A stretch of DNA of 64,000 nucleotides from Kitasatospora acidiphila (GCF_006636205.1 NZ_VIGB01000003.1:1798001-1862000), one strand, 5' to 3'; positions 26,263 through 34,844 are shown, counted from the first letter of the stretch. Notes: generated by a model from the letters alone, not told the origin. Numbers and translations are program-made.

Positions 26263-27473
26263 GACTGCTTGTCCGTTTCGGTCTCGATGGTGCAGTGGGT
26301 GAGCAGGTGGTCCAGCAGCGCCTCGGCCTCTTCGCGGGTGTCGCGGGCGAAGTAGGCGCACAGGACGGTCTCGAAGTTGAGCGGCGGGGCGAGCACGAAG
26401 TCGCCGTCGTTCTTGTGCAGCACCACCGTGGTGACGTCGTTCTTCTCGCACACCTCGACCGCGTGGGCGGTGTTGCGCAGGATGCCGCTGCGCTCGATCG
26501 GCGCGTCGAATTCCAGGGCGACCCGGTGGTGGGTGGGCTTGGGCTCGATCGGCGAGCGGCCGAGCTGGTGCAGCATGCCGTAGGCGTCCATGCCGGTGCA
26601 GATCCGCAGCTGCTGGTAGGTGGTGGTGCCGCCGCCGCAGAGCCGGGGGGCCAGTTCGAGGATCCGCAGCCGGCCCTCGGCGTCGAAGCGGAACTCCGCG
26701 TGGAACGGGGAGTTGTCCAGGCCGACGCCCGGGATGACGCTCTCCAGCAGGGCGGTGAAGCCGGTGCCCTGCTCGGGGTCGAACGGCTCGGTGTAGTAGG
26801 CGATCTCGTGGAAGAGCGGGCCCACCAGCGGCGGCCACTTGCGGTGCACCTGGAGCGAGATCACCTGACCGTCGCTGACCATGCCGTCGACCGCGTACTC
26901 GTTGCCGTCGAGGTACTCCTCGGCCAGCATGGCGGACTGCCCGATGCTCTCGCGCAGCACCGTGCAGACCCGCTTGACCTGCACGAAAGCCTTGGCGAAC
27001 GCCTCGGGGGCGTCGACCTTGACCACGCCCGCGCTGTAGAAGCCGTTGGAGGGCTTGAGCACGATCGGGAACGAGAGGCCGGCCTCCTGGACCAGCTCCA
27101 GGGCGGCCGGGGCCTTCAGCGAGGCGTCGAGCTGGAGGTGCCGGGTGATGTGCTCGCGGACCGCCGGGTGCGCCTTGAAGCGGGTCTTGTCGGACAGGCA
27201 CAGCAGGGTGTCGATCCGGCGGCTGGTCATCCCGGCCTCGGCGCGCACCAGGTCCAGCTGGATCTGGTAGCTGTCGTGGAAGGAGATGATGTCGTCGAAG
27301 GAGGCCAGGTCGAACTCGGCGCGGACGGCGTCCAGCACCGTGGGCTGCCAGCTGTCCCGGTCGCCCGGGGCGAGCGCCGGGGGCGCGAAGAAGCTGACGG
27401 TGTGTCCGTTCTCCTTGGCGTAGGCCAGGTAGTCGCGGCAGTTTTCCTCATGCCCGAGGATCAGCACGTTCAC
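26259..27473 (-). CDS. ATP-grasp ligase
   Basis: 404 aa from a GTG at 27473. ATP-grasp core: FPIVLKPSNGFYSAGVVKV (phosphate-binding loop), LAEEYLDGNEYAVDGMV, and the metal-binding HAEFRFD ... ILELAPRLCGGG with Glu and Asn-position residues. Such enzymes make amide bonds via an acyl-phosphate; in butirosin biosynthesis BtrJ loads an amino acid on an ACP and adds a protecting gamma-glutamyl group. Here it may load or acylate the carrier-bound intermediate, or add a final amino acid. It follows the MATE gene by 18 bp and overlaps the aminotransferase start. Confidence 0.9.
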   Translation of the reverse strand: MNVLILGHEENCRDYLAYAKENGHTVSFFAPPALAPGDRDSWQPTVLDAVRAEFDLASFDDIISFHDSYQIQLDLVRAEAGMTSRRIDTLLCLSDKTRFKAHPAVREHITRHLQLDASLKAPAALELVQEAGLSFPIVLKPSNGFYSAGVVKVDAPEAFAKAFVQVKRVCTVLRESIGQSAMLAEEYLDGNEYAVDGMVSDGQVISLQVHRKWPPLVGPLFHEIAYYTEPFDPEQGTGFTALLESVIPGVGLDNSPFHAEFRFDAEGRLRILELAPRLCGGGTTTYQQLRICTGMDAYGMLHQLGRSPIEPKPTHHRVALEFDAPIERSGILRNTAHAVEVCEKNDVTTVVLHKNDGDFVLAPPLNFETVLCAYFARDTREEAEALLDHLLTHCTIETETDKQS

Positions 27474-27490
27474 GAAGTATCGGACTTTCT

Positions 27491-28891
27491 CTACACGGAA
27501 GTTACGGACGGGACCAGCTGGTTCTCCCGGCTCGCCACCGCCTGGCGGATCCGCCGGAAGCACACGACGGCCATCACGGCCTCGAAGAAGGAGAAGACCA
27601 CCCAGATCACCGGCAGCAGGCCGGCGTGGCCGTGGTGGGTCAGCACGATCACGGCGATGATCGGGATGCACAGCACCCACATCAGCACCACCCGGGTCAG
27701 GAAGCCGTACCGGGCCAGGCCGAAGCACTCCAGGACCGAGGAGCCGACCATGGAGAACATGAACGCCGCCGAGTAGGTCCACAGCACGCGAGAGGTGTCC
27801 ACCGCGCTCGCCACCACCTGCGGCCCGGCCTCGTGCAGGCCGAACGGCGCCAGCAGCACCTTGGGCAGCAGCACCTGGCAGAAGGCGACCACGGCGACGT
27901 AGCTGCCGCAGACCGCCAGGGTGGCCTTGATGATGTGCGGCACCTTGGCGAACTCCTCGGCGCCGACGGCGTTGCCGCACAGGATGTTGCAGCCGATGCC
28001 CAGGCCGATCAGCGGGATGACGGCGGTGTAGTTCACCGACAGCGCGACGTTGTTGGCGGCCAGCGCCAGCGTGCCGAGCCCGCCGGCCAGCCAGACGAAC
28101 GCCGTCTGCCCCAGCTCCTCCAGGCACATCGAACCGCCGGCCGGCGCCCCCTTGCCGAGCCGCTGCCACAGGGTCTCGGCCACCCGCGCCGGACCGCGGC
28201 GCAGCAGTCGGCCGACCCCGGCGGCGTAGCCCCTGGGCAGGCAGACCAGGTACCCGATGAACATCACCGAGACTGCGCTCAGGGTGCCCAGCGCGGAGCC
28301 GCGCATGCCGAGCTCCGGCAGCCCGAACTTCCCGAAGACCAGGCCGACGGTCATCACCATGCCGACCACCTGGCCGATCAGGCCGACCGTCATCGGCACC
28401 CGGGTGCGGCCCATCCCGTTGAAGTACGAGGAGAGCGCCATGTTGAGCGTCATCACCGAGCCGTAGAGCGTGGACAGCCGCAGGAACTGCGCCTCCAGCG
28501 CCTCCACGGCCGGCTGCTGGCCGCTCAGCTCGGGGACCTTCGCCACCAGCGGGGTGGCGAGCAGCAGCAGCACGCAGAGCACCGCGGCCAGCAGCAGGCC
28601 GTTGGCACCCTCGTCCAGGGTGCCCTGCTGGTCGTCGCGGCCCTTGGCCTGGGCCACGTAGGAGCGGGTGATGCCCACGATGCCGGTGGTGAGCATGATG
28701 AGCGTGGTGGCGGTGAACACGGCCGGCCCGGAGGCCTCCAGGGTGTTCGCCGAATACCGGGCGAGCGAGATCCGGTCGACCAGCATCAGCACCAGGTTGC
28801 CGGCCATGCCGAACATCAACGGCACCGAGACGCGGACGACTTCACGGACGGTGGCCAGGCCGGTCGGCCGGGCCTCGATGCCGGTGCTCAC
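27491..28891 (-). CDS. MATE-family exporter
   Basis: 466-aa membrane protein with about twelve hydrophobic segments in two similar halves, typical of MATE/MatE drug exporters (SVPLMFGMAGNLVLMLVDRI; second half GSMCLEELGQTAFVWLAGG). The GTG start at 28891 overlaps the ACP stop (GTGA). It probably exports the product of this cluster, or confers self-resistance, driven by H+ or Na+. It is the only dedicated transporter in the cluster. Confidence 0.9.
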   Translation of the reverse strand: MSTGIEARPTGLATVREVVRVSVPLMFGMAGNLVLMLVDRISLARYSANTLEASGPAVFTATTLIMLTTGIVGITRSYVAQAKGRDDQQGTLDEGANGLLLAAVLCVLLLLATPLVAKVPELSGQQPAVEALEAQFLRLSTLYGSVMTLNMALSSYFNGMGRTRVPMTVGLIGQVVGMVMTVGLVFGKFGLPELGMRGSALGTLSAVSVMFIGYLVCLPRGYAAGVGRLLRRGPARVAETLWQRLGKGAPAGGSMCLEELGQTAFVWLAGGLGTLALAANNVALSVNYTAVIPLIGLGIGCNILCGNAVGAEEFAKVPHIIKATLAVCGSYVAVVAFCQVLLPKVLLAPFGLHEAGPQVVASAVDTSRVLWTYSAAFMFSMVGSSVLECFGLARYGFLTRVVLMWVLCIPIIAVIVLTHHGHAGLLPVIWVVFSFFEAVMAVVCFRRIRQAVASRENQLVPSVTSV

Positions 28892-29139
28892 GACAGGACG
28901 CCGGACTCGGCCAGCAGCTCCCGCACGCTGGCCACCAGCGCGTCCCGGCCGGACAGGTCGAACGGCAGGACGTCGCCGATGTCGAGCATCACGTCCAGGC
29001 GCTCCTCCAGGCCGACCAGGAACCGCATCTGGTCGAGCGAGCTGACGATGATCTGGGACGGCTCGGCGTCCGGGGCCACGTCGCGGGCCGACGCCAGCTG
29101 CTCGAGCAGCTCGGCCACCACAACGGTGATGTCTTCCAT
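28888..29139 (-). CDS. Acyl/aminoacyl carrier protein (divergent SSL motif)
   Basis: 83-aa acidic four-helix carrier protein. The phosphopantetheine Ser is Ser34 in IIVSSLDQMRFL; the usual Asp before it is Ser. Immediately downstream of the aaRS-like ligase gene, it is the natural acceptor for the amino acid that enzyme activates. The distinct motif sets it apart from the ACP at 31671, suggesting two carriers with different cargo. Confidence 0.85.
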   Translation of the reverse strand: MEDITVVVAELLEQLASARDVAPDAEPSQIIVSSLDQMRFLVGLEERLDVMLDIGDVLPFDLSGRDALVASVRELLAESGVLS

Positions 29140-29206
29140 GGCACTTCTTTCGTGAGTGGGCGCACGGGCGCACTCGCGCGGGGCGTCCGCGCGAGGCGTC
29201 CGCGGG

Positions 29207-30298
29207 TCAGGACTGCTCTGCCGGCAGCAGGCCGTACGAGAGCAGGGCGTAGGCGAGCCGGTCCAGGCCGATGCCCGCGCAGCAGGTGGCTTCGACGCCC
29301 AGGTCCCGCAGTGCGAAGGCGTCCGCGAAGACCTCGCCGTGCAGGTTGACGCTGGCCACCGACAGCTCGCCGGCCTCCAGCGGGACCCGCACCTCGAACT
29401 TGCTGCCGTTCAGCAGCTGGGCGTCGCGGGTCATCGACGGGTCGTCGCCGAAGAAGGCGTCGCTGGCGCTGATGATCCGGTGCGGCACCCCGAGTCCGGC
29501 GAAGAAGGACTCGAACGCCTTGAGCAGCCGCTCGAATTCACCGCGCACCTCGTCAGCGCCGCCGAGCCGGACCAGCTCGAACATGGAGAACTCGGCGAGC
29601 CGGGTCGGACCGTGGTTGTGCGACTCGTGCCGGAACACCGGCCCCTCGATGGCGTATCGGCCGCCGGACCCGTAACGCTCGTGCAGCAGACGGGCGTTGG
29701 AGTAGACGTGGTAGCAGGTGACCGGGTTGAGCACCATCTCGGACGGCGCGTAGTAGGAGTCCAGCGCGGCCAGTTGACCCGGTCGCAGCCGGGCCACCGA
29801 GACCCCGTCCCAATAGTCGGCGCGGATCCGGGAGACCGCGTTGACCAGGTTGGGGAACTTCTTGTAGTAGCCGGCCCGCACCAGGGTGTCCCGCTGGATC
29901 TGCGCCGAGCCGGTCAGCCGGGGCGCCTCGAACTCGGCGGCGAAGCGCTCGTACACCAGCCGGCGGGTGCCGGCCATCGCGGCGCCCCACTCGGGCCCGT
30001 GCAGGTAGGTGCCGCCCGCGACCGCGATCCGGTCGTCGTCCGGCAGGGCGCAGGACAGCTGCGGCGTGTGCTCGGCGACGACGGTGGTCGACACCTCGCG
30101 GTGCCCGCGCAGGAAGTGCCGCACGATGTCGGCCAGTTCCTGCTCGGTCAGCCCGGCCTGGGCCGGGACGGCGACCGCCACGCCCGGGGACAGCTCGGTG
30201 ACCTCGGCCCGGCCGTAGTAGAAGGCCAGGGCCTTGCGGAGCTCGTCGGCGCTCCCGGGGCCGATCGGACGGGGGTGCTGATAGGTCACCCGGTCCAT
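29207..30298 (-). CDS. Class-II aaRS-like amino acid:[carrier protein] ligase
   Basis: 363 aa. Homologue of the catalytic domain of atypical seryl-tRNA synthetase without a tRNA-binding arm. Such enzymes charge amino acids onto a carrier-protein phosphopantetheine. Motif 2-like FRHESHNHGPTRLAEFSMFE and motif 3-like CAGIGLDRLAYALL are present. The zinc ligands of the family appear as Cys (NPVTCYHVYS), Glu (RLAEFSMFE) and Cys (ATCCAG). Known members load Gly or Ala. Adjacent to the divergent carrier protein, its probable partner, and 11 bp from the dioxygenase gene. Confidence 0.9.
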   Translation of the reverse strand: MDRVTYQHPRPIGPGSADELRKALAFYYGRAEVTELSPGVAVAVPAQAGLTEQELADIVRHFLRGHREVSTTVVAEHTPQLSCALPDDDRIAVAGGTYLHGPEWGAAMAGTRRLVYERFAAEFEAPRLTGSAQIQRDTLVRAGYYKKFPNLVNAVSRIRADYWDGVSVARLRPGQLAALDSYYAPSEMVLNPVTCYHVYSNARLLHERYGSGGRYAIEGPVFRHESHNHGPTRLAEFSMFELVRLGGADEVRGEFERLLKAFESFFAGLGVPHRIISASDAFFGDDPSMTRDAQLLNGSKFEVRVPLEAGELSVASVNLHGEVFADAFALRDLGVEATCCAGIGLDRLAYALLSYGLLPAEQS

Positions 30299-30309
30299 GT
30301 CCCCGCCCC

Positions 30310-31077
30310 TCAGATGCGGTGCCGCATGGGCACCCAGTCGGAGAGCATGATGGCGCGCTCGCCGGGGCGCTCGGCCTCGCCCTTGCGGATCGGCGCGACG
30401 TAGTGGCTGACCAGGTCGTCGGTGATCGCGTACGAGTCGAGCGGCTTCTCGAGGTCGAACGCGGCCAGGGTGTCCTCGGGCGGCACGTCCGCGGGCTGCT
30501 TGCCGCGGTAGGCGGGGGTGGCGATGACGTTGCCGCCGCCGACCATGTTGTCGCGGTAGATCAGGTGGGCGAAGACGTAGGGCTCGCCGTCCTGGTGCAG
30601 CTCGTTGGGCGAGGAGACGGCCTCACCGTCGTCCTCGATGTGCAGCTTGATCAGGTGGACCCCGACGAACAGCGGCCACACCGAGTCGTCCTCGCTCCAG
30701 CGGGTCTGCTCGAAGGCGAACTTGATCATGTCCAGCACCAGCGGGTTGTCGCAGGTCTCCTGGGTGATGGCCGGGAGGTTGCGGACCACGTTCGGGTACT
30801 CGGGGTTGTGGTCGCCCTGGTAGTAGCCGTTCATCCCCTCGCGCCGCTGGCTCTCGGTGGCCGGCATCCAGATGAACTCCTTGGACCACGGCAGGAACAT
30901 GCCGCGGGCGTAGCGCCGGTGTCGGCCGGAGCCGGGGGCGTACGGGTCCGGCGGCAGGTCCGCGTAGGCGGCGCGCAGCGCCTGGTAGTTCGCGTCGTCC
31001 TCGGTGATGCCGAAGTGCTCGGCCAGACCCCACCGGTCGTACCCGTTCTTGGCCAGCTCCGACGGTTCGAGCTGCAT
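30310..31077 (-). CDS. 2-oxoglutarate/Fe(II) dioxygenase (amino acid hydroxylase family)
   Basis: 255 aa. Resembles the 2OG-Fe(II) family (PF10014) that includes the Bacillus isoleucine 4-hydroxylase: Fe-ligand motif HxD as NELHQDGEPYVFAHLIYRDN, GGGNVIATPAYRG, and a distal His in LVSHYVAPIRKG. It probably hydroxylates a free amino acid that enters the pathway or a late intermediate. First gene of the leftward operon; ribosome site GGGGGAAG. Confidence 0.87.
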   Translation of the reverse strand: MQLEPSELAKNGYDRWGLAEHFGITEDDANYQALRAAYADLPPDPYAPGSGRHRRYARGMFLPWSKEFIWMPATESQRREGMNGYYQGDHNPEYPNVVRNLPAITQETCDNPLVLDMIKFAFEQTRWSEDDSVWPLFVGVHLIKLHIEDDGEAVSSPNELHQDGEPYVFAHLIYRDNMVGGGNVIATPAYRGKQPADVPPEDTLAAFDLEKPLDSYAITDDLVSHYVAPIRKGEAERPGERAIMLSDWVPMRHRI

Positions 31078-31670
31078 ACGACTTCCCCCAGGTCAGATCA
31101 GATACAGAAGTAGTTCACCAGGACTTTGCCTGTGCAATACCGACGGCAAAGGTGAACGGCAATGGAATGGAGCGCGGAGCGCGCTGGCAGCGAGCGATCC
31201 GCTGCGGGCTCGGCCATAAGGCCTGGCGAAGACGCCCTCCGGAAACGCGGGAACACCCGGACGATGCGGCGGGGTTGCCCGAGCAACACCGAAGTCATCT
31301 GGTCAACGTCACGACGCCATCAGAACAGCACTGATCGGGGTCCGTCAAGATCTTTCCGCGTCCGGATGGTCACTCTGGAGTGAAAATCCCAGGCCAGAGC
31401 AGCCCCACCGGCGTGTCGCGGCGCCCACCGAGCGTGCCCGCGGAGCTACCGGTGAACCATTGGAGGGATTTCGCCCGTACTGGGCGATTCGCCGGACAGC
31501 TCCCATCGTTGACATGGACTTTGCCAGGCAGATAGCGTGGCGGCGTTGTCCCGTCTGGACATCACGGGACTATTACCTCGGGCTTCCGCAGAGCTATTCA
31601 GAGATATCGCGGGCCACTTCGAGGACTTTTCCAAGCACTTTCGTGCTTTTCCAAACATTCAGGGGGAGAG
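31078..31670. promoter_or_regulatory. Divergent promoter region of the biosynthetic cluster
   Basis: About 590 bp without a credible gene between the two divergent operons. The 10-mer GGACTTTGCC occurs twice in the same orientation (31121-31130 and 31517-31526). The first is part of an inverted repeat TTTGCC (31125-31130) / GGCAAA (31145-31150) upstream of the leftward operon; the second lies inside the rightward promoter. A shared regulator site is possible; no pathway regulator is encoded in the cluster. Confidence 0.5.
31509..31538 (+). promoter_or_regulatory. Sigma70-type promoter for the ACP-KS operon
   Basis: -35 TTGACA (31509-31514), 18-bp spacer, -10 TAGCGT (31533-31538). It lies about 130 bp upstream of the ACP start. 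Both hexamers match streptomycete principal-sigma promoters well. Confidence 0.5.
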
Positions 31671-31916
31671 ATGTCGGCATCGGTCGACGAGAAGATTTGC
31701 GCCGTCCTGCGGCAGGTCGCCGAGCTGTCGGGCGACGCCGAGATCACCGGCGAGCAGGAGCTCAACGCGGACCTGGCGATCGACTCGCTCAAGCTGATCG
31801 ACGTGGTGGTCCAGCTGGAGGCCGAGCTCGACATCGAGCTCGGTGACGAGTTCTCCCGCGACCTGATCACCGTGGCGGACCTGCAGCGCCACGTCGGCGA
31901 ACTGGTTCGCGGCTGA
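31671..31916 (+). CDS. Acyl carrier protein
   Basis: 81 aa, strongly acidic. Canonical phosphopantetheine site Ser39 in LAIDSLKLIDVV. First gene of the rightward operon ACP-KS-like-KS-crotonase, so it should carry the growing chain extended by the KS. Ribosome site AGGGGGAG. Differs from the second carrier at 28888, which has SSL in place of DSL. Confidence 0.93.
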   Translation: MSASVDEKICAVLRQVAELSGDAEITGEQELNADLAIDSLKLIDVVVQLEAELDIELGDEFSRDLITVADLQRHVGELVRG

Positions 31917-31933
31917 CCCGCCCGGAGGGCCGT

Positions 31934-32776
31934 GTGTTCGAGTTCAACCTGACCCAGATCGCGCTGTGCGCGCTGGATCACGTCAACGACGCGGGTGAAC
32001 CCGGCGGTCTGCCGACCGACCTGTACGAGGTCATCGGGACCACCTCCGACCAGTTCCGGGACTGGTTCACCCGCGTCTGCCTCTACCTGGTGCGCACCGC
32101 CGGCCCGGTGCCGGCCGAGCGCACCGACGAGACCGTGGTGCTCGGCACCGAGTACGGCAACACCGCCGCGCTCGCCAGGCTGCAGCGGGAGGCCGCCACC
32201 CAGGGGAGGCGGCTCTCCGCCCAGTACTTCCCCAATGCGACCTCCAGCTCCGCCTCCGCGTTCGTCAACATGAGCATCGGTGCGACCGGCCGCAACATGA
32301 CGCTCAACGCCGCCAGGCTCACCCCGGTGCTGACCCTGTGGCAGGCGCTGGTGGCACTCGACCGCGGCCGCTCGGCCGGCAGCCGGGTGCTGGTCGGCGA
32401 CGTCTACTCGCCCGAGGCGCTGCTGGACGCCGGCCTCGACACGCCCGACCTGGCCTGCCGCTCCGGTCTGACGCACGCCACCTTCGCGGCCGGTCGCGAG
32501 TACCGCGCCGAGTTCGACCTCCACGGCGGCCAGGAGGGTGCCGGGGTGGGTGACGGCCAGGCCGACGGGGGCTCGATCGAGCTGCTCCGGCCGGGCCGGG
32601 AGGCCGAGCTCCAGCAGCCGGACCAGCCCTACGGACGCAACACGGCCTTCATCACCGCCGACTTCCTGCACCTGGTGCGCGGCCTCCAGCCGGGCGAGCA
32701 GGCCCGGCTCAGCTGCCGGGACCGCCGGCGCAGCGCCACCGTGACCGTCACCAGGCAGGAGGAGAGCAATGACTGA
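31934..32776 (+). CDS. Short ketosynthase-like protein (chain-length-factor-like, no catalytic Cys)
   Basis: 280 aa from a GTG at 31934 (GGAGGG upstream). It resembles the N-terminal part of a beta-ketoacyl synthase (LGTEYGNTAALARLQ; QYFPNATSSSASAFVNMSIGA; RVLVGDVYSP) but the active-site Cys position reads AARLTPVL, the C-terminal His/Lys half is missing and the protein is about 130 residues shorter than a KS. It overlaps the complete KS by 8 bp, as KS-beta/CLF genes do. I read it as a non-catalytic partner of that KS, perhaps setting chain length. Confidence 0.7.
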   Translation: MFEFNLTQIALCALDHVNDAGEPGGLPTDLYEVIGTTSDQFRDWFTRVCLYLVRTAGPVPAERTDETVVLGTEYGNTAALARLQREAATQGRRLSAQYFPNATSSSASAFVNMSIGATGRNMTLNAARLTPVLTLWQALVALDRGRSAGSRVLVGDVYSPEALLDAGLDTPDLACRSGLTHATFAAGREYRAEFDLHGGQEGAGVGDGQADGGSIELLRPGREAELQQPDQPYGRNTAFITADFLHLVRGLQPGEQARLSCRDRRRSATVTVTRQEESND

Positions 32777-33983
32777 CCGGGGATCCGCTGCGCCCAGCGG
32801 CGCCCAGCCGGTGTTCGTGACCGGGCTCGGCATCATCTCGCCGGCCGGAGCCGGGGTGGACGCCTTCTGGGCCGACCTGTGCGCCGGCCGCAGCCGCTTC
32901 GAGGAGCTGACCCCGCTCTACCCGGGCATGAAGTCGGGCGTCCTCGGCGGCCGGGTACCGCAGGCGGCGCGCGAGACCGCGCTCGCCAGGGTGAGCCCAG
33001 AGACCCGGGCCCAGCCGCGCGCGGCCTCGGTGTTCGCCGAGTTCGCGGCGCTGGAGGCGCTCGGCGACGCGGGGCTGGAGCCCGGCGATCCGGCGCTGCG
33101 CACCGCCGTGGTCTGCGTCGGCAGCAGCGACGGCCAGGCCGACGCGCTGGAGGACGAGGTCGCGGGCCGCCGCGGGCTCAAGGAGAGCGGTGGCTTCTGC
33201 GGCTCGTCCATCGCCGAGGAGGTCGCCCGCGCCGTCGGCTCGACCGGCCCCGCCTTCACGGTGCAGAGCACCTGCGCGTCGGCCAATGTGGCGCTCTCCT
33301 GCGCGCTGGAGATGCTCTGGTCCGGTGTCGCCGACATCGCCGTGGTCGGCGGCTGCGACCCGTACTCGGAGAAGAACATCATCGGCTTCAGCACCCTGCA
33401 GGCGATCGGGCCGACGGCCTGCCGGCCGTTCTCGGTGAACCGGCGCTACGTCACCCCCTCGGAGGGGGCGGGCATCCTGGTGCTGCAGACCGAACGCTCG
33501 CTGCGTGCCGGTCAGCGGCCGTACGCCGAGGTGCTCGCCACCGCGGTGAGCAACGACGCCAGCCACCCGACCGCCCCGGACCTCGACGGGGTGGCGGCCT
33601 GCCACCAGCGGGCCCTGGACGAGGCCGGCCTGACCGCCGACCAGATCGAAGTGATCTTCGCGCACGGCACCGGTAGCCGGGCCAACGACACCATCGAGGG
33701 CGGGCTCTTCCGCGAGCGCTACCCGCAGGCGGCGGTCACCGCCATCAAGGGCACCGTCGGCCACCTGATGGGTGCGGCCGGGGCGGCGGGCGCGGTGGCG
33801 TCCTGCCTGGCGCTGCGGCACGAGCTGGTGCCGCCGACCGCGGTGCCCACCGAGGAGGTGGAGCCCGGCCTGAACCTGGTGACCGGGGCCGCCCGCGCCG
33901 TCCCGGGCCTGCGCCATGTGCAGAGCAACGCCTTCGGGTTCGGCGGCAACAACGCGATCAGCATCTTCCGGAGCGTCCGGTGA
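32769..33983 (+). CDS. Beta-ketoacyl-ACP synthase (KAS II/type II PKS-like)
   Basis: 404 aa, full length. Nucleophile Cys in VQSTCASANVA, His in FAHGTGS, Lys/His in IKGTVGHLMGAAGA and the closing SNAFGFGGNNA: all four catalytic elements are present. Condenses a malonyl unit with an acyl (or aminoacyl) starter on the cluster's ACP. Partnered by the short KS-like protein upstream and the crotonase downstream. The N-terminus (FVTGLGIISPAG) is normal. Confidence 0.94.
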   Translation: MTDRGSAAPSGAQPVFVTGLGIISPAGAGVDAFWADLCAGRSRFEELTPLYPGMKSGVLGGRVPQAARETALARVSPETRAQPRAASVFAEFAALEALGDAGLEPGDPALRTAVVCVGSSDGQADALEDEVAGRRGLKESGGFCGSSIAEEVARAVGSTGPAFTVQSTCASANVALSCALEMLWSGVADIAVVGGCDPYSEKNIIGFSTLQAIGPTACRPFSVNRRYVTPSEGAGILVLQTERSLRAGQRPYAEVLATAVSNDASHPTAPDLDGVAACHQRALDEAGLTADQIEVIFAHGTGSRANDTIEGGLFRERYPQAAVTAIKGTVGHLMGAAGAAGAVASCLALRHELVPPTAVPTEEVEPGLNLVTGAARAVPGLRHVQSNAFGFGGNNAISIFRSVR

Positions 33984-34795
33984 GCCTCGCAGCAGTGCCG
34001 TCCGCCCTGGTCGACCCGGCCGCGCCGCTGCGGCTGAGTGAGGACGGTCCGCTGGCCGTCCTCACCATGGACAGCGAGCCGATGAACCTCTTCGACCTGC
34101 CGATGTGGCAGGCCTGGTCGGCGGCGCTGGACTGGCTGACCGCGCACCCGCCGCGCGGCCTGCTGATCCGGGCCGAGGGTCGGGTGGTCAGCGCCGGGGT
34201 GGACGTCAAGGTCTTCGCCGAGCTCGACCCTGGCGAGGCCGAGTCCTTCTGGGCCGACCAGTTGGCGCTGACCCAGGCGCTGGAGCGGCTGCCCTGCCCG
34301 ACGGTCTTCGCCGCGCACTCGCTGACCCTCACCGCCGCGTTCGAGCTCGCGCTGGCCTGCGATCTGATCGTGGCCACCGGGCCCGCGCGGTTCGGCCTGG
34401 TCGAGCGGAAGGTGGGCTTCACGCCGGCGATGGGAGGGACCCAGCGGCTCGCGGAGCGGGCCGGACCGGCGCGGGCGCGCGAACTCGTGATGACCGGCGG
34501 CCTGTACCGCGCCTCGACGCTGCTGGACTGGGGCGTGGTCAACGCGGTGTTCCCGCCCGCCGAGTTCAAGGCCGAGTCCCTTGCGTACGCGAGGCGCCTG
34601 GCCGCCGGGCCCACCCAGGCCCACCGCGCGACCAAGCGGATCGTGCGGGCCCAGCTCGACGGCGGCGTGGCCGCGGCCGACGCTGTGCTGCCCGCACTCG
34701 CCGCCCAGGTCACCGGCACGACCGACCACCGCCGCGCGGTCGCCGCCTTCCTGAGCGACGGGCCCGAGCACGACACGGTGTACCAGGGCAGCTGA
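33980..34795 (+). CDS. Enoyl-CoA hydratase/isomerase (crotonase) family protein
   Basis: 271 aa; the GTG start overlaps the KS stop (GTGA). Crotonase fold with the oxyanion-hole segment VVSAGVDVKVF and both acid/base Glu positions retained (AAFELALACD and LVERKVGF ... MGGTQRLAERAG). May dehydrate the 3-hydroxyacyl intermediate made by KS and SDR, or hydrate or isomerise an enoyl thioester. Last gene of the rightward operon; an AT-rich palindrome begins 20 bp after its stop. Confidence 0.9.
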   Translation: MSLAAVPSALVDPAAPLRLSEDGPLAVLTMDSEPMNLFDLPMWQAWSAALDWLTAHPPRGLLIRAEGRVVSAGVDVKVFAELDPGEAESFWADQLALTQALERLPCPTVFAAHSLTLTAAFELALACDLIVATGPARFGLVERKVGFTPAMGGTQRLAERAGPARARELVMTGGLYRASTLLDWGVVNAVFPPAEFKAESLAYARRLAAGPTQAHRATKRIVRAQLDGGVAAADAVLPALAAQVTGTTDHRRAVAAFLSDGPEHDTVYQGS

Positions 34796-34814
34796 GGGGC
34801 TGGTTGGCGCCGGC

Positions 34815-34836
34815 GATTAATGCTGCCCATTATTAG
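34815..34836. repeat. AT-rich palindrome, copy B
   Basis: GATTAATGCTGCCCATTATTAG, 20 bp after the crotonase stop. Same family as copies at 17412, 35303-35361 and in the carboxyltransferase gene. It marks the right edge of the biosynthetic cluster and lies 9 bp beyond the 3' end of the small membrane-protein gene. Confidence 0.65.
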
Positions 34837-34844
34837 TGCGTCCG

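Noticed and set aside
31098..31383. Small open frames in the divergent promoter
   Set aside because: They overlap one another on both strands, lack ribosome sites and have no recognisable sequence.
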